Assembly (NCBI GenBank): GCA_013112725.1
Contig: JABFFZ010000040.1
Span: 1 to 49,594 of the forward strand
DNA: 49,594 nt
Direction of reading: 5' to 3'
DNA from: Chloroflexota bacterium
Lineage (GTDB): Bacteria > Chloroflexota > Anaerolineae > Promineifilales > Promineifilaceae
Shown here: one piece after another, positions 40,901 to 48,979 of the stretch
How positions within the stretch are numbered: the first letter of the stretch is position 1
How the letters are laid out: the number at the start of each line of letters is the position of its first letter
The notes under the pieces: generated by a model
What the model was told of the DNA's origin: nothing
The model's database searches: none
What the model saw: only the letters and a program-made list of their open reading frames with translations
Position numbers and translations under genes: made by a program

Positions 40901-43900
40901 CCGCCGCTGACCCAGCGGGTAAATTTGCTCTGGTTAGGTCGCCCGGCGCTGTCGGTGACAACGGCCGTGATCTCATACGTGCCCCCCTTTTCGGTGGTGA
41001 AGGTACAGGTAACGGGTTCGCCCGCCGAAGCGACGGTACAGCTTTGCCCGTCTACTGCTTCTTGCACCCAGCGGCCGCTTTTGGTCGTCCATTCCAGGCG
41101 GGCGGCCTGCATGGTAATGCTGACGCCGTTGACGGCATGGCCGTCAATGTCGGTGACAATGGCCTCAATTTCCAGCGGCTCGCCCTGTTTGACGAAGGTG
41201 CGCGGGCTGCGCAGCCCCACGTAGAGGCTGGATGGGTGTACCAGCAAATTGGTGGAGGACGCCCACACCTGCCGGTTGACGTCCATCACCCCGGCCTCGG
41301 CATTGACGCTAAAGGGGCGGTTGCCTTCCAGGGCGGCAAAATCAATTTGCAGGAAATGCTCGCCGTTGGCGTCGGTGACGCCGCTGAACGTTTCCACCAC
41401 CTGCTCTTGCGGCCAGGGCATACTGACGCCGCGCCCAAAGCCACCTTCGAAGGCATAGCCATAGCCAAAGTCAAACCACCACCAGGGTATCCATTCACCA
41501 AAGGTGAAGTCTGACCAGCCGGGCGGGCTGTATTGGCCGGGGGTGGAGGTGACAGTCCAGTTGACCTGGGCGTTGGGCAGCGGCCCACCGGCAAAGTAAT
41601 TGGCGGCGACGGCGACGGTGGCGGCATCGTTGACCACATAGGGGCCGACGCTTTCCTGGCGGGCGCTGACTTCAAATTCGGGGCGGCGGAACTCTTGAAT
41701 TTGAATCTGATGGCTGGCGTTGCTGCCGGGCAGGTTTTGGCCGCCGCCCTGCACCTGGAAGTTCAGGTAGGCTGCCCCCAGGTTGCTGTTTTCGGGCAGG
41801 GTGAAAGCCAGATCAAACCCGCCAAAGCCGTTCACGGCCGTTTCGCCGCTGGCCAGTTCGTTCCCCTGGGGATCGTACACCTGGTAGAGGACGCTTGTCC
41901 CCAGACTGCCGGGCAGGGAGATGACCCCGGTACGGCCGTTGACATGCCGCAGCCACCCTTTCAAATGCACTTCCTCGCCGGGGCGGTACATGGCCCGGTC
42001 ATCCAGCATGTGCCAGCGCAGTTCGTCTGATACCGGCTGCGGCTGCCAGCCATAATCGTCCCAGTAATAGCCACTGTAGGGCAAAATGGCGGCGTCATCG
42101 CCTTGCTGCGCCACCAGATAGAGAATGCCGCCGGATGGCAGGTTGAAACGGGCCAGCCCGGCGCTATCGGTGGTTGTGGCTACTGCCCCATTGGGGCTGG
42201 TAATGGCGACGTTGGGCAGCGGCGCGCCATCGGCCAGGGCCGTAGCCCGCACCACCATTTCATCCTGGTCGGTGGTGGCGTCCAACCCAATTTGGGTGGC
42301 CTGCACCCAGGGGTGGATGGTCTGGGCGCGGCGCTGCCAGCGGTCGCTAAAGATGCCGCCAACCGGTTGGATGACGACGATGAGATGGCCGGTACCATTT
42401 TCCAGAGCAGTGGTGAGTTTCACGGCCGTTTCTGTCAATACATCCTGGGTGCTGCCGGTGGGTACGGTTTCGTCCAGCACCAGGCGGCCCGGCGGGGTCG
42501 GCGCGTTATCTTGCTGGTCAAAATTGCGCCGGTAGGCCATGTAGGCGGGCCAATCGGCGGGGGTGACGGCATAGGCGCGCACCCGGAGTTCGTCGTAGTT
42601 CATCACGTACAGCGTTAACTGTGGCTCGCTGGCGGACGGGTCCAGGGTGACGAGCATGTCACTGGGGCCGCTGACAAAGGGTTCGGCCGTGCCCACCTCA
42701 AAACGCAGCGCCTCTGCATCACCCAACGTCTGGCCGAAAATGTCTTGAATGCTGCCGTCTACGGTGACGCGGTAGGTGGTGCGCCCTTTGGTCACCCCCT
42801 GGATGGTGAGGGTATTGTAGCTCAGGTCAACGGTTGCCCCCGGCAGTTCCGGCTCGATGCGGATCATCGTTTCCTGAAATGCTTCGGGGTCAAGCGGGTT
42901 GTTGAAGGTGATGATGAAGGGGTTCAGCGGCGGGCATTGACGGTCATGCCAGCCGCAGGTGTGCTCCTCAATGCGCAGCGGCGGGTAGGTGTCGAAGCTG
43001 AAGGATTGGGCTTCCGTCGTGAGGCGCGGCCCTTCGGCGGAAGGGGTTCCGGGGCCAATGGTGACGGTAATGCGCGAATCGGTGGGCAACGGCCGTTCCG
43101 GGCGCAGCGCCAGCCAGTAGCCATCACGGGCATACCGCACTGTCTGGCTGATAACCTCATCGGCGGCAATTTCCGCCGAGGCGGCCAGGCGCACCGTCTG
43201 GGGTGTACCATCGGCGGTGAGTTGGATGGTGGGCAGCACGGCCGTTGGCTCAATCAACTGGTCAAACGCCACAAAAATGATCGGCTCTAACGGCTGCGAA
43301 CCACCGGTGGGGTAGCTGGAGACCAGGCGTACCGGCGGGGTGCTAAACGTCCAGCGCACCGACTCCGCCAGTTGCCCCCCGGTCATAGATGTTGTCCCGG
43401 CAGGGATTTCGGCCACAAATTCGGTGGCCATGGGCAGCCGGTCAATGACGGCCGAATCCACCTCAAAACGCAGCGTTTGCGGGCTAACCCACTGCCACGT
43501 GCCGGGCAGGGCGGGTGTGAGAGTGACGGGTACATCGGTGGTGGACAGGCTTTCCAGGTCAGTCAGGGGAACCATCGGCTGGTTGAAGGTGACGTTGATA
43601 AACGGAGCCAGGCCCACATCCCCTTCCGGCGAGTAGCGTAACACTTGCAGCGGGCCGGTGGGCACGGCAGGCGGCGTGTAGTCGGTGGGTGGTGGCGGGA
43701 AGGTTTGGGTGATGGTTTGGCCGGGGCGGGGCGGCGGCAGCAGTTCGTCCGGCAGGCGGAACGGCTGGCTGTCATCTACTGCGCCGGTCAGTTCCGGTAA
43801 GCGGGCCAGAATTTGGGCAATTTCGGCCTCGGTGAGCGGGTCGCCGCTGACGGGCGGCAGCGCCTGGAAGGTCTGGGGCACGGCCTGGCCTTCACTGAGG

Positions 43901-44145
43901 CGGATTTGCAGTTTGGCGGCGGCCTGGGTCAGGCGGTCGGTGGTGGTGGTGACGGCCGTTTCCACCCCCAAACCGCCGCTGATTTGATTCGTGCGCAAAA
44001 TGGGGTTGCTAAATGTGCCGTCAAACTGGTCACGCTGGCGCAGCCAGAAGGCCCCCACCGCCAGCGCGATGACGGTGAGACCGGAGATAACCAATAAGAT
44101 AAGATTACGTCTACGTTTGTTTCCTGATTGTGTTGGTTGGGACAT
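37963..44145 (-). CDS. Alpha-2-macroglobulin family protein without thioester
   Basis: A protein of 2060 residues. An N-terminal membrane anchor (NLILLVISGLTVIALAVGAF) is followed by Ig-like/MG domains (SPEGDVGLAPFINVTFNQPM), MG domains (WHMLDDRAMYRPGEEVHLKG), a bait/A2M core (FDPLAVFAPTVQTDANGQAQ) and a helical toroid. At about residue 1568 the canonical YGCxEQ thioester is replaced by YESSEGLASRILAIA, so covalent trapping is not possible. Bacterial A2M proteins protect the envelope from proteases by trapping. I start at MSQPTQSGNKRRR because GGAGAGG precedes it; 16 upstream codons are unlikely. PbpC is not adjacent. Confidence 0.92.
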   Translation of the reverse strand: MSQPTQSGNKRRRNLILLVISGLTVIALAVGAFWLRQRDQFDGTFSNPILRTNQISGGLGVETAVTTTTDRLTQAAAKLQIRLSEGQAVPQTFQALPPVSGDPLTEAEIAQILARLPELTGAVDDSQPFRLPDELLPPPRPGQTITQTFPPPPTDYTPPAVPTGPLQVLRYSPEGDVGLAPFINVTFNQPMVPLTDLESLSTTDVPVTLTPALPGTWQWVSPQTLRFEVDSAVIDRLPMATEFVAEIPAGTTSMTGGQLAESVRWTFSTPPVRLVSSYPTGGSQPLEPIIFVAFDQLIEPTAVLPTIQLTADGTPQTVRLAASAEIAADEVISQTVRYARDGYWLALRPERPLPTDSRITVTIGPGTPSAEGPRLTTEAQSFSFDTYPPLRIEEHTCGWHDRQCPPLNPFIITFNNPLDPEAFQETMIRIEPELPGATVDLSYNTLTIQGVTKGRTTYRVTVDGSIQDIFGQTLGDAEALRFEVGTAEPFVSGPSDMLVTLDPSASEPQLTLYVMNYDELRVRAYAVTPADWPAYMAYRRNFDQQDNAPTPPGRLVLDETVPTGSTQDVLTETAVKLTTALENGTGHLIVVIQPVGGIFSDRWQRRAQTIHPWVQATQIGLDATTDQDEMVVRATALADGAPLPNVAITSPNGAVATTTDSAGLARFNLPSGGILYLVAQQGDDAAILPYSGYYWDDYGWQPQPVSDELRWHMLDDRAMYRPGEEVHLKGWLRHVNGRTGVISLPGSLGTSVLYQVYDPQGNELASGETAVNGFGGFDLAFTLPENSNLGAAYLNFQVQGGGQNLPGSNASHQIQIQEFRRPEFEVSARQESVGPYVVNDAATVAVAANYFAGGPLPNAQVNWTVTSTPGQYSPPGWSDFTFGEWIPWWWFDFGYGYAFEGGFGRGVSMPWPQEQVVETFSGVTDANGEHFLQIDFAALEGNRPFSVNAEAGVMDVNRQVWASSTNLLVHPSSLYVGLRSPRTFVKQGEPLEIEAIVTDIDGHAVNGVSITMQAARLEWTTKSGRWVQEAVDGQSCTVASAGEPVTCTFTTEKGGTYEITAVVTDSAGRPNQSKFTRWVSGGAQPVQRTVEHETATLIPDRQEYQPGDVAEILVQSPFSPAEGLLILSRGGILSAEPFQLTEGTATLQIPITEEHIPNIGVQVELVGSAPRTDDQGNPLPGVPPRPAYASGSLNLSVPPYSRELTLTVVPQSAALEPGADTAVTVTVTDANGQPVPNAEVALWAVDEAILALTGYQLTNPLNTFYQPIWAWLEQRYGRDSILLVNPETLAGEINAQQVEVTRNVSEMAMEEGAMDMAAGAPAPSATAPALMTTERSAANAADAATTPIQVRTNFDPLAVFAPTVQTDANGQAQVSFTLPDNLTRYRLMAAAVSGDRQFGAGESNLTARLPLMVRPSAPRFLNFGDQFELPVVLQNQTNEPMTVDVAVQTSNLQLTGIQGQRVTIPANDRIEVRFPATTMSAGTARFQVAAVSGPYADAATGEMPVYTPATTEAFATYGVLDAGAVAQPFLMPSGVITGYGGLEIGTSSTALQTLTDAVLYLTTYRYESSEGLASRILAIAALRDVLTAFDAAGLPTPAEMETAVQRDIEMLQGMQNSDGGFPYWERGRDSIPFNTIHVAHALVMAQQKGYAVPAEMQANALAYLQQIERHYPEWYGPETRWGLSAYALYTRHLAGDTDAAKARALLQEAGLENLPLETLGWLWPALATDPAAANDVAAIRQHLNNRAVETAGAANFTTSYGDGDYLMLHSDRRTDGVILNTLITQDPQNDLIPKVVNGLLAHRVAGRWGNTQENVFILLALDNYFNTFETQTPDFVAQIWLGDSYAGEQHFEGRTTERYQLDIPMSYLAAGEAAQDLILSKDGDGRLYYRLALNYAPADLTLEALDRGFVVQRTYEAVDDPEDVYQDADGAWHIRLGARVRVKLTMVADNRRYHVALVDPLPAGLEAINTALAVSQSVPRDPNAAPSPYWWWWGSWYDHENMRDERLEAFSTLLWEGVYEYSYVARATTPGTFVTPPTKAEEMYAPEVYGRSASDLVIIE

Positions 44146-44250
44146 GTTCCCTCTCCTTTGAGATTGAGCAACATTAAATGCCTTGCAGCGCAAAGTCTAT
44201 CAGGTAAACGCTGTGGGCGGCCAATTAGTTCCCGGTACAGTAGCACAAAT

Positions 44251-44339
44251 AAAAAAAGCGGATAAACGGGTAACAAGCACCAGGGCGTTACCCGTTTATC
44301 CGCTTACCCCGATAACCGATTACTGATAACCGATTACCG
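44251..44339 (-). terminator. Terminator and GATAACC-word repeat behind the META lipoprotein gene
   Basis: An 18-bp perfect stem (44257-44274 with 44287-44304) is followed on the minus strand by seven T. Next to it, GATAACCGATTACT is repeated twice (44310-44339). The stem is built from related GGATAAACGGGTAAC words. Confidence 0.8.
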
Positions 44340-44342
44340 TCA

Positions 44343-45886
44343 CTAAGGCGTAGCCACGAAGTTCATGACGCCTGGTGTCCCATCGGGCAAGGTGTAGAAA
44401 AGCTGCCCTTCGGTCACCAGCGTGCTGGTGCCTACCAGGGTTTGTTCCCACAGGTAGCCGGTGAGCGCACCCAGACCGGCCAGATAAGCCTGTTCCTGGG
44501 CCATCACATCTTCGGCGCACATCATCATGGTGCTGAGGATGCCCGTTACCTGGAAGTAATCGTCTACCGCGACGACTGTGCCGGCGTAATTGTTACAACC
44601 GGCGTTGCCGGAAACGGTGTGATTGGCAAAGTGGACGGTGATTTGTGTACCCGCGATGATGGGCTGTGGCGCAGCGGCCGGGCCAAAGGAGACCAGGTAG
44701 AAGGTGCGCCCGTCACCTTGGGCAGTGGGCGCGTCAGCCACAGGCGGCGGTGTGCCCTGGGGCACAAAACGCATGGTACCGCTGTCAAACGGTAAATCCA
44801 GGAATAGATTGCCGTTCTGGATAAAGTAAATGGCGGCATTGCTCAATTGGGCAATGAACTGGTCTGCCTGGGAATCTTCGGGGCAGGCGACCAGGGTGGA
44901 GGGGCCGGGCATGATGCTGATGTTGCTGCCGTCGGTGGTGTAGCTGGCGAGGACGGTGTTGCAGTCGGCCTTGATGTTGGCGCTGCCGTCGGCGTTAAAA
45001 CGTGCGACGTAACGGGTGGGGTCGGCCACAAAGACCTCACCCACTTCGGCGTCGGTGGTGGAGACCCATTCCCAGGGAGCGCCGGTCAATGCGAGTTCTG
45101 CGGGTGGGGCCGCCACAACGGGGACATTGCCGGTATTGGACGCCTTGACAAATTGGGCGGAGGCCCACACCTGGCCGCCGGGCAAATTGGGGGCGTTAGC
45201 CAGCCACCACTGCCCATCTTCGCTGACGCCGATGATTTCACCGGTGGTACCCTGTGGCGCCGCGCCGACATAGGGGTAGTTGACGCCGGGGCCGGCGCGC
45301 AGGAAGATGCCATCGGGGGCGGTGACGGTGCCGGCGGCCATACCCTCAGTGGGGGCGGGCAGTTCTACAGTGGGTACCAGACGGTAATGATCTACCGGGC
45401 CGCCGTTTGCCCAGGCCAGGGCCAGGACGTTACCGTCTTCTTCCAGGCGATAGGTTTGCGCAGCGGCAAAGGTTTGCAGCATGGCCTGGTCATTAGAGTT
45501 TTCGCCGCAGAAGGCCATGGTCAAGGCGCCTGCTTCCATGAAGATGGTGTCGGGCGGGGTGGTGGCGTAACGGCCGTTCATGCGGTTACAGTCCACCCGC
45601 GCATGATAGGCGCCGTCTTCGTTGAACACGATGGTGTAATTTTCGGGATTGCTGATGGTGATGGTGGGTGTGTCGCTGCCGTTGGCGTTGCGCCGTTCCC
45701 AGGCCCAGGTCTGGTCAATCAAGGCGGGGTCAGGGGTGTGTTCTGGTTCATCTGCGGCGGAACTGACGACGTTCTGGTAATAATCTACCGGCCCACCGGC
45801 GGCCCAGGGGTGGGGGTTGGCTCCGAACCACCACAGGCCACCAGCGCCAGCGCCAATAGCAAAAACAACAATAGCAACTTTTTCAT
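44343..45886 (-). pseudogene. META/SH3 lipoprotein with a single-base frameshift
   Basis: From the ATG at 45886, behind AGGAGAG, the frame reads MKKLLLLFLLLALALVACGG, a perfect lipoprotein signal, and stops after 33 codons at CCGGTAG (near 45788). The long frame that continues with DYYQNVVSSAADEPEHTPDP lies one base off. A lost G in GTGGGCCGG would explain it. The body holds META-like repeats (YTIVFNEDGAYHARVDCNRM; YVARFNADGSANIKADCNTV; ITVHFANHTVSGNAGCNNYA) and an SH3b domain (DGIFLRAGPGVNYPYVGAAP). META domains are small extracytoplasmic modules linked to heat or motility stress in HslJ. The gene may be broken, or the base may be a sequencing error. Confidence 0.8.
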
Positions 45887-46066
45887 ACTCTCTCCTTTTT
45901 TGATGAGCCAGGGTCATCTGGCAAAACAGACAAGTTTTACCCGTTTTTAGTAGGGGGCAAGGAGAGAGGGGGCGGGTGACGGCCGTACACCACAACCTCT
46001 CATATTCATTTTTGACAGGAAGTGGGGATAGCCGGGTGTGTGTAACCACACGCACCCGGCCAGATA

Positions 46067-46966
46067 TTACCGGGCCATTTCCGCACTTAACATCTGCTTC
46101 ATCAGGTCATTCCCCTCTGAGACCAGGGTAATGCGCGTGTCGCCATTCAGAATGTTTTCCGTTTCCAGCAGTTCAAACAGCACCCGCGCCACATCTGGGT
46201 CTTCATTGATTTTGCTCAGCGCCTCGCCCACAATTTTGGGGCGCATGGCATTGGCGCGGGCAAATTCCACGGCCGCTTTTCGTTCCGCTGAACTGGTGAT
46301 CACGCTCACCCGGTTAGCCCCATCCTGGCGGATGGCCGACGTCACCTGCCGCAGCCGGTTGACCACCTTTTCTTCAATCTGGCGGATCATGCCCACATCT
46401 CGGAAGTGTACCTTGCGGATATAGACCGACCCCAGTTTGTAGCCCCACTCCTCTGACTTGGGCGAAACTTCACCGCGCACGGTGCGGCTCATCACGTGGC
46501 GTGTTTCCAACATGTCGGCCAGGGGCATGTTGCTCAGGGTGCGCACGGTGGCGTTGCTGACGTTGGCGGACAGCGAGCCGCGCGGGTCGGTGTTTTTGAA
46601 CAGGTAGGCCACCGGGTCGCTGATGACCATTTCATACCAGACGCCAATGCCCATGGGCGCGCCTTCTTCGGAGTTGACGGGCAAACTGCGCAGGTATTTT
46701 TGATCCAGGCGCATATCCAGCACGTGCCGGCTGCCCAGCCAGCGCACAAAAAAAGCCTGTGGCCCCATTTTCAGCCAGAGCCATTGCAGCCCTGGCTCTT
46801 TGACAACGGCGACCACTTTGCCAAACAGGACGTAGACGTGGCAGGTGCCTTCGCGTACTACGTCATACACGCCGAAGATGCGCAAAAAGGCGCGGATAAT
46901 GGGTTCACCGATGAGAAAGAAGAAGAAGGTAAAAAAGGCGATGCCTAATACTTGGATGATGTTCAT
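46067..46966 (-). CDS. SPFH/Band 7 membrane protein 2
   Basis: A protein of 299 residues. One N-terminal helix (VLGIAFFTFFFFLIGEPIIR) precedes an SPFH domain (REGTCHVYVLFGKVVAVVKE, LRSLPVNSEEGAPMGIGVWY) and a coiled coil ending near LLETENILNGDTRI. SPFH proteins make ring-like microdomain scaffolds that regulate proteases. It overlaps the upstream SPFH gene by 4 bp (ATGA), so the two are probably subunits of one complex, comparable in layout to HflK/HflC but with divergent sequence. Confidence 0.88.
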   Translation of the reverse strand: MNIIQVLGIAFFTFFFFLIGEPIIRAFLRIFGVYDVVREGTCHVYVLFGKVVAVVKEPGLQWLWLKMGPQAFFVRWLGSRHVLDMRLDQKYLRSLPVNSEEGAPMGIGVWYEMVISDPVAYLFKNTDPRGSLSANVSNATVRTLSNMPLADMLETRHVMSRTVRGEVSPKSEEWGYKLGSVYIRKVHFRDVGMIRQIEEKVVNRLRQVTSAIRQDGANRVSVITSSAERKAAVEFARANAMRPKIVGEALSKINEDPDVARVLFELLETENILNGDTRITLVSEGNDLMKQMLSAEMAR

Positions 46967-47952
46967 TTTTCCACCTCCAGAATGACGTTTTTGGCTTTTT
47001 TGTACAGTTCCAGGCGCACATTGCGCAAATAGGCGTCTAATACTTCTGGGCCGTTGTTCTTGATCACATGCAACTGCTCGGCCAGGGAGTTGAGAGGTTC
47101 TACCTCGGCCTGGGCTTTGAGGGTTTCAATTTCTACGGCGCGTTTGGACTGCACAATGGTTTGGTCGGCCTGGGCGCGGGCCAGGCTGATTTCTGAGGAG
47201 ACTTCGTTGTGGGCGGTGTTGATGGCCGCCAGAGCAGATTCTACTTCCGGCGGCGGGTCTATACCGGTGATCAACGAGGCATCCAGTTCCACACCGTAAC
47301 GGGCAGCGGCGGAGGCACATTCCTGCTCCATGTAGTTGTTGATTTCGTTCAGGTTTTTGCGTAAGTCGTTAATGGAAACGCCTGTAAACAAACCAGCAGC
47401 CACTTCTTCATCGTCTTCGGTTACCTGTACGGGGGACTCAAAGCTGGCAATGCGCTGGCGCAGGATGGAGATGAAGTAGCCCATCACATGTACGATGGGG
47501 GTCTTAACGCCAAATAGATAGGCATACAGGTTGCGTTCGCTGGGGCGATACCGTATTTGCCCGGTAAGACCGATGTTGAGGTGATCTTTGGTGACGGCGT
47601 CGAGGATGGTGCCGTTGTGGTTGGCGCTGGGGGTTTCCAGATCACGGGCCAGGTTCATGGTCTCGGTGGCGATGCGGACTTTATGCACCTTTTCCCAGGG
47701 CCAGCGGAAGTAGGGGCCGCCGGGCTGGATCACTTTGACCAGGGGGTAGCTGTAGCGTTCTTTGTCTTTTTCGTTCAGGTAGTCGGCGATGGGGTCGTCG
47801 AGGGTGGTGCCTTTACCCAGGCGTTGGGCACGGCCGAAGCTGGTTTTGACGGCGCGTTCGTTCTGGTCTACGGTGTAGAAGCCGGTGAGAACGTAGCGCA
47901 GGAAAAACCAGCCTAAAAAACCGAGCAGTATTCCGGGACAGAGGGTTGTCAT
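46963..47952 (-). CDS. SPFH/Band 7 membrane protein 1
   Basis: A protein of 329 residues. The N-terminal helix (GILLGFLGWFFLRYVLTGFY) is followed by TVDQNERAVKTSFGRAQRLG and GGPYFRWPWEKVHKVRIATE, the stomatin/HflK-type core, and a long Ala/Glu-rich coiled coil (SSEISLARAQADQTIVQSKR). GGAGG lies 8 nt before the ATG. It is the first gene of the SPFH pair. The 4.3 kb around these genes has no ACGGCCGT word except at the edges. Confidence 0.9.
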   Translation of the reverse strand: MTTLCPGILLGFLGWFFLRYVLTGFYTVDQNERAVKTSFGRAQRLGKGTTLDDPIADYLNEKDKERYSYPLVKVIQPGGPYFRWPWEKVHKVRIATETMNLARDLETPSANHNGTILDAVTKDHLNIGLTGQIRYRPSERNLYAYLFGVKTPIVHVMGYFISILRQRIASFESPVQVTEDDEEVAAGLFTGVSINDLRKNLNEINNYMEQECASAAARYGVELDASLITGIDPPPEVESALAAINTAHNEVSSEISLARAQADQTIVQSKRAVEIETLKAQAEVEPLNSLAEQLHVIKNNGPEVLDAYLRNVRLELYKKAKNVILEVEK

Positions 47953-48112
47953 CTGTTAAGCCTCCTTTGGTTTGGAAATAATACTGAGACGATAAGCGGT
48001 GAGCGTGACTTTCGCGTCACGGCTCGCAGCACATTACGGATGCCAGCGCCAATTAGTCGTAAGTTGCTGCCTGACCAATGATACCGGATTTAGGCGCAGG
48101 AGTGTAGGGGAT

Positions 48113-48187
48113 AGTGAGCAGTAAGCAGTGAGCGGTGAGCGGTAGTAAGGGGTCTTCACTGCTTGCTGCCAACTGCTTTCTACTCAC
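48113..48187. repeat. GAGCAGT-word palindrome, copy 3
   Basis: GAGCAGTAAGCAGTGAGCGGT units are mirrored by TTCACTGCTTGCTGCC and ACTGCTTTCTACTCAC. It lies in the 231-bp gap between lgt and the SPFH pair and includes the lgt stop codon. The rest of that gap shows only a GCGTGAC/GTCACGG-type hairpin near 48004-48030. Confidence 0.7.
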
Positions 48188-48909
48188 TGATTCTGATTGT
48201 GGTGGGCGAGGAGGATGAGGCTGAGGAGCAGGGTGGCGAAGGTGACCAACTGCCAGCCGTGATAGCCGTTGCTGATGATCCAGGTGTTGTCGCGGAAGGC
48301 GTCCAGGAAGAGGCGGGCGGCACTGGTGAGGGCAACGGCCGTTAAAAACAACTGCCCCTCATACCGCCGTCGCTTCACCAACCGCCACCACACCAGCAAG
48401 GTAAGCGCCCCGGCAAGTAGTTCGTATAGCTGTACGGGATGGCGGCGGACGCCATATTGGCTAAAGCCCCAGGGCACGGCCGTGAGTGTGCCATATCCCG
48501 GCCCGCCCAAAAAATCGGCCAGGCTGATCACCATCAGGCCGAGGATGAGGCCGGGGATGAGGGCGTCCAGGCTGCCGGCGAAGGGGAGTTTGCGGGCACG
48601 GCCGTAAAAAAACGCGGCGACACTCCCGATCACGACACCCGCTACTGGCTCATAACCGCTGGTCAGCGGCCACAGAATCCCGATCAGGTTTTGCTGGTAA
48701 GCGGGCCAATGCAGGGCCACAAAGGTCAGCCGCGCCCCCAAAAATCCGGCGAACAACCCCACAACAGCCAGCGTATAGGTAGCCTGTGCGTCCAGTTGCA
48801 GCCGCAGCGCCGCCTTTTCGATCACCCACAGACAAAACCAGGCGCCAAAAATTATCACCAGGCCGGCGGTGGGAAAGATGACAGGGCCGATGGGGAGGGT
48901 GGGGAGCAT
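48184..48909 (-). CDS. lgt: Prolipoprotein diacylglyceryl transferase
   Basis: A protein of 241 residues with about seven membrane helices. FAGFLGARLTFVALHW holds the conserved Arg region, and GVRRHPVQLYELLAG holds the His-Pro-x-Gln-x-Tyr-Glu motif of Lgt. It adds diacylglycerol to the lipobox Cys of prelipoproteins, several of which are encoded in this window. The DRVGGPYG-type loop is reduced to FLGGPGYGTLTAVPWG, so it is a divergent member. A GAATTAT array lies 2 bp before the ATG, so no ribosome-binding site is present. Confidence 0.85.
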   Translation of the reverse strand: MLPTLPIGPVIFPTAGLVIIFGAWFCLWVIEKAALRLQLDAQATYTLAVVGLFAGFLGARLTFVALHWPAYQQNLIGILWPLTSGYEPVAGVVIGSVAAFFYGRARKLPFAGSLDALIPGLILGLMVISLADFLGGPGYGTLTAVPWGFSQYGVRRHPVQLYELLAGALTLLVWWRLVKRRRYEGQLFLTAVALTSAARLFLDAFRDNTWIISNGYHGWQLVTFATLLLSLILLAHHNQNQ

Positions 48910-48911
48910 GG

Positions 48912-48979
48912 GAATTATGAATTATGAATTATGAATTATGAATTATGAATTATGAATTATGAATTATGAATTATGAATT
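48912..48979. repeat. Perfect GAATTAT heptamer array (9 units)
   Basis: Nine perfect GAATTAT units from 48912 to 48974 and a partial tenth, ending where the insertion sequence begins. It occupies the whole 5' leader of lgt. Confidence 0.97.

Noticed and set aside
44847..45950. Long plus-strand frame opposite the META/SH3 lipoprotein
   Set aside because: Gly/Val-rich shadow translation without a start signal; the minus strand shows repeated domain motifs.
48912..48979. GAATTAT tandem array as a CRISPR
   Set aside because: Units are seven bases with no spacers; it is a simple tandem repeat.
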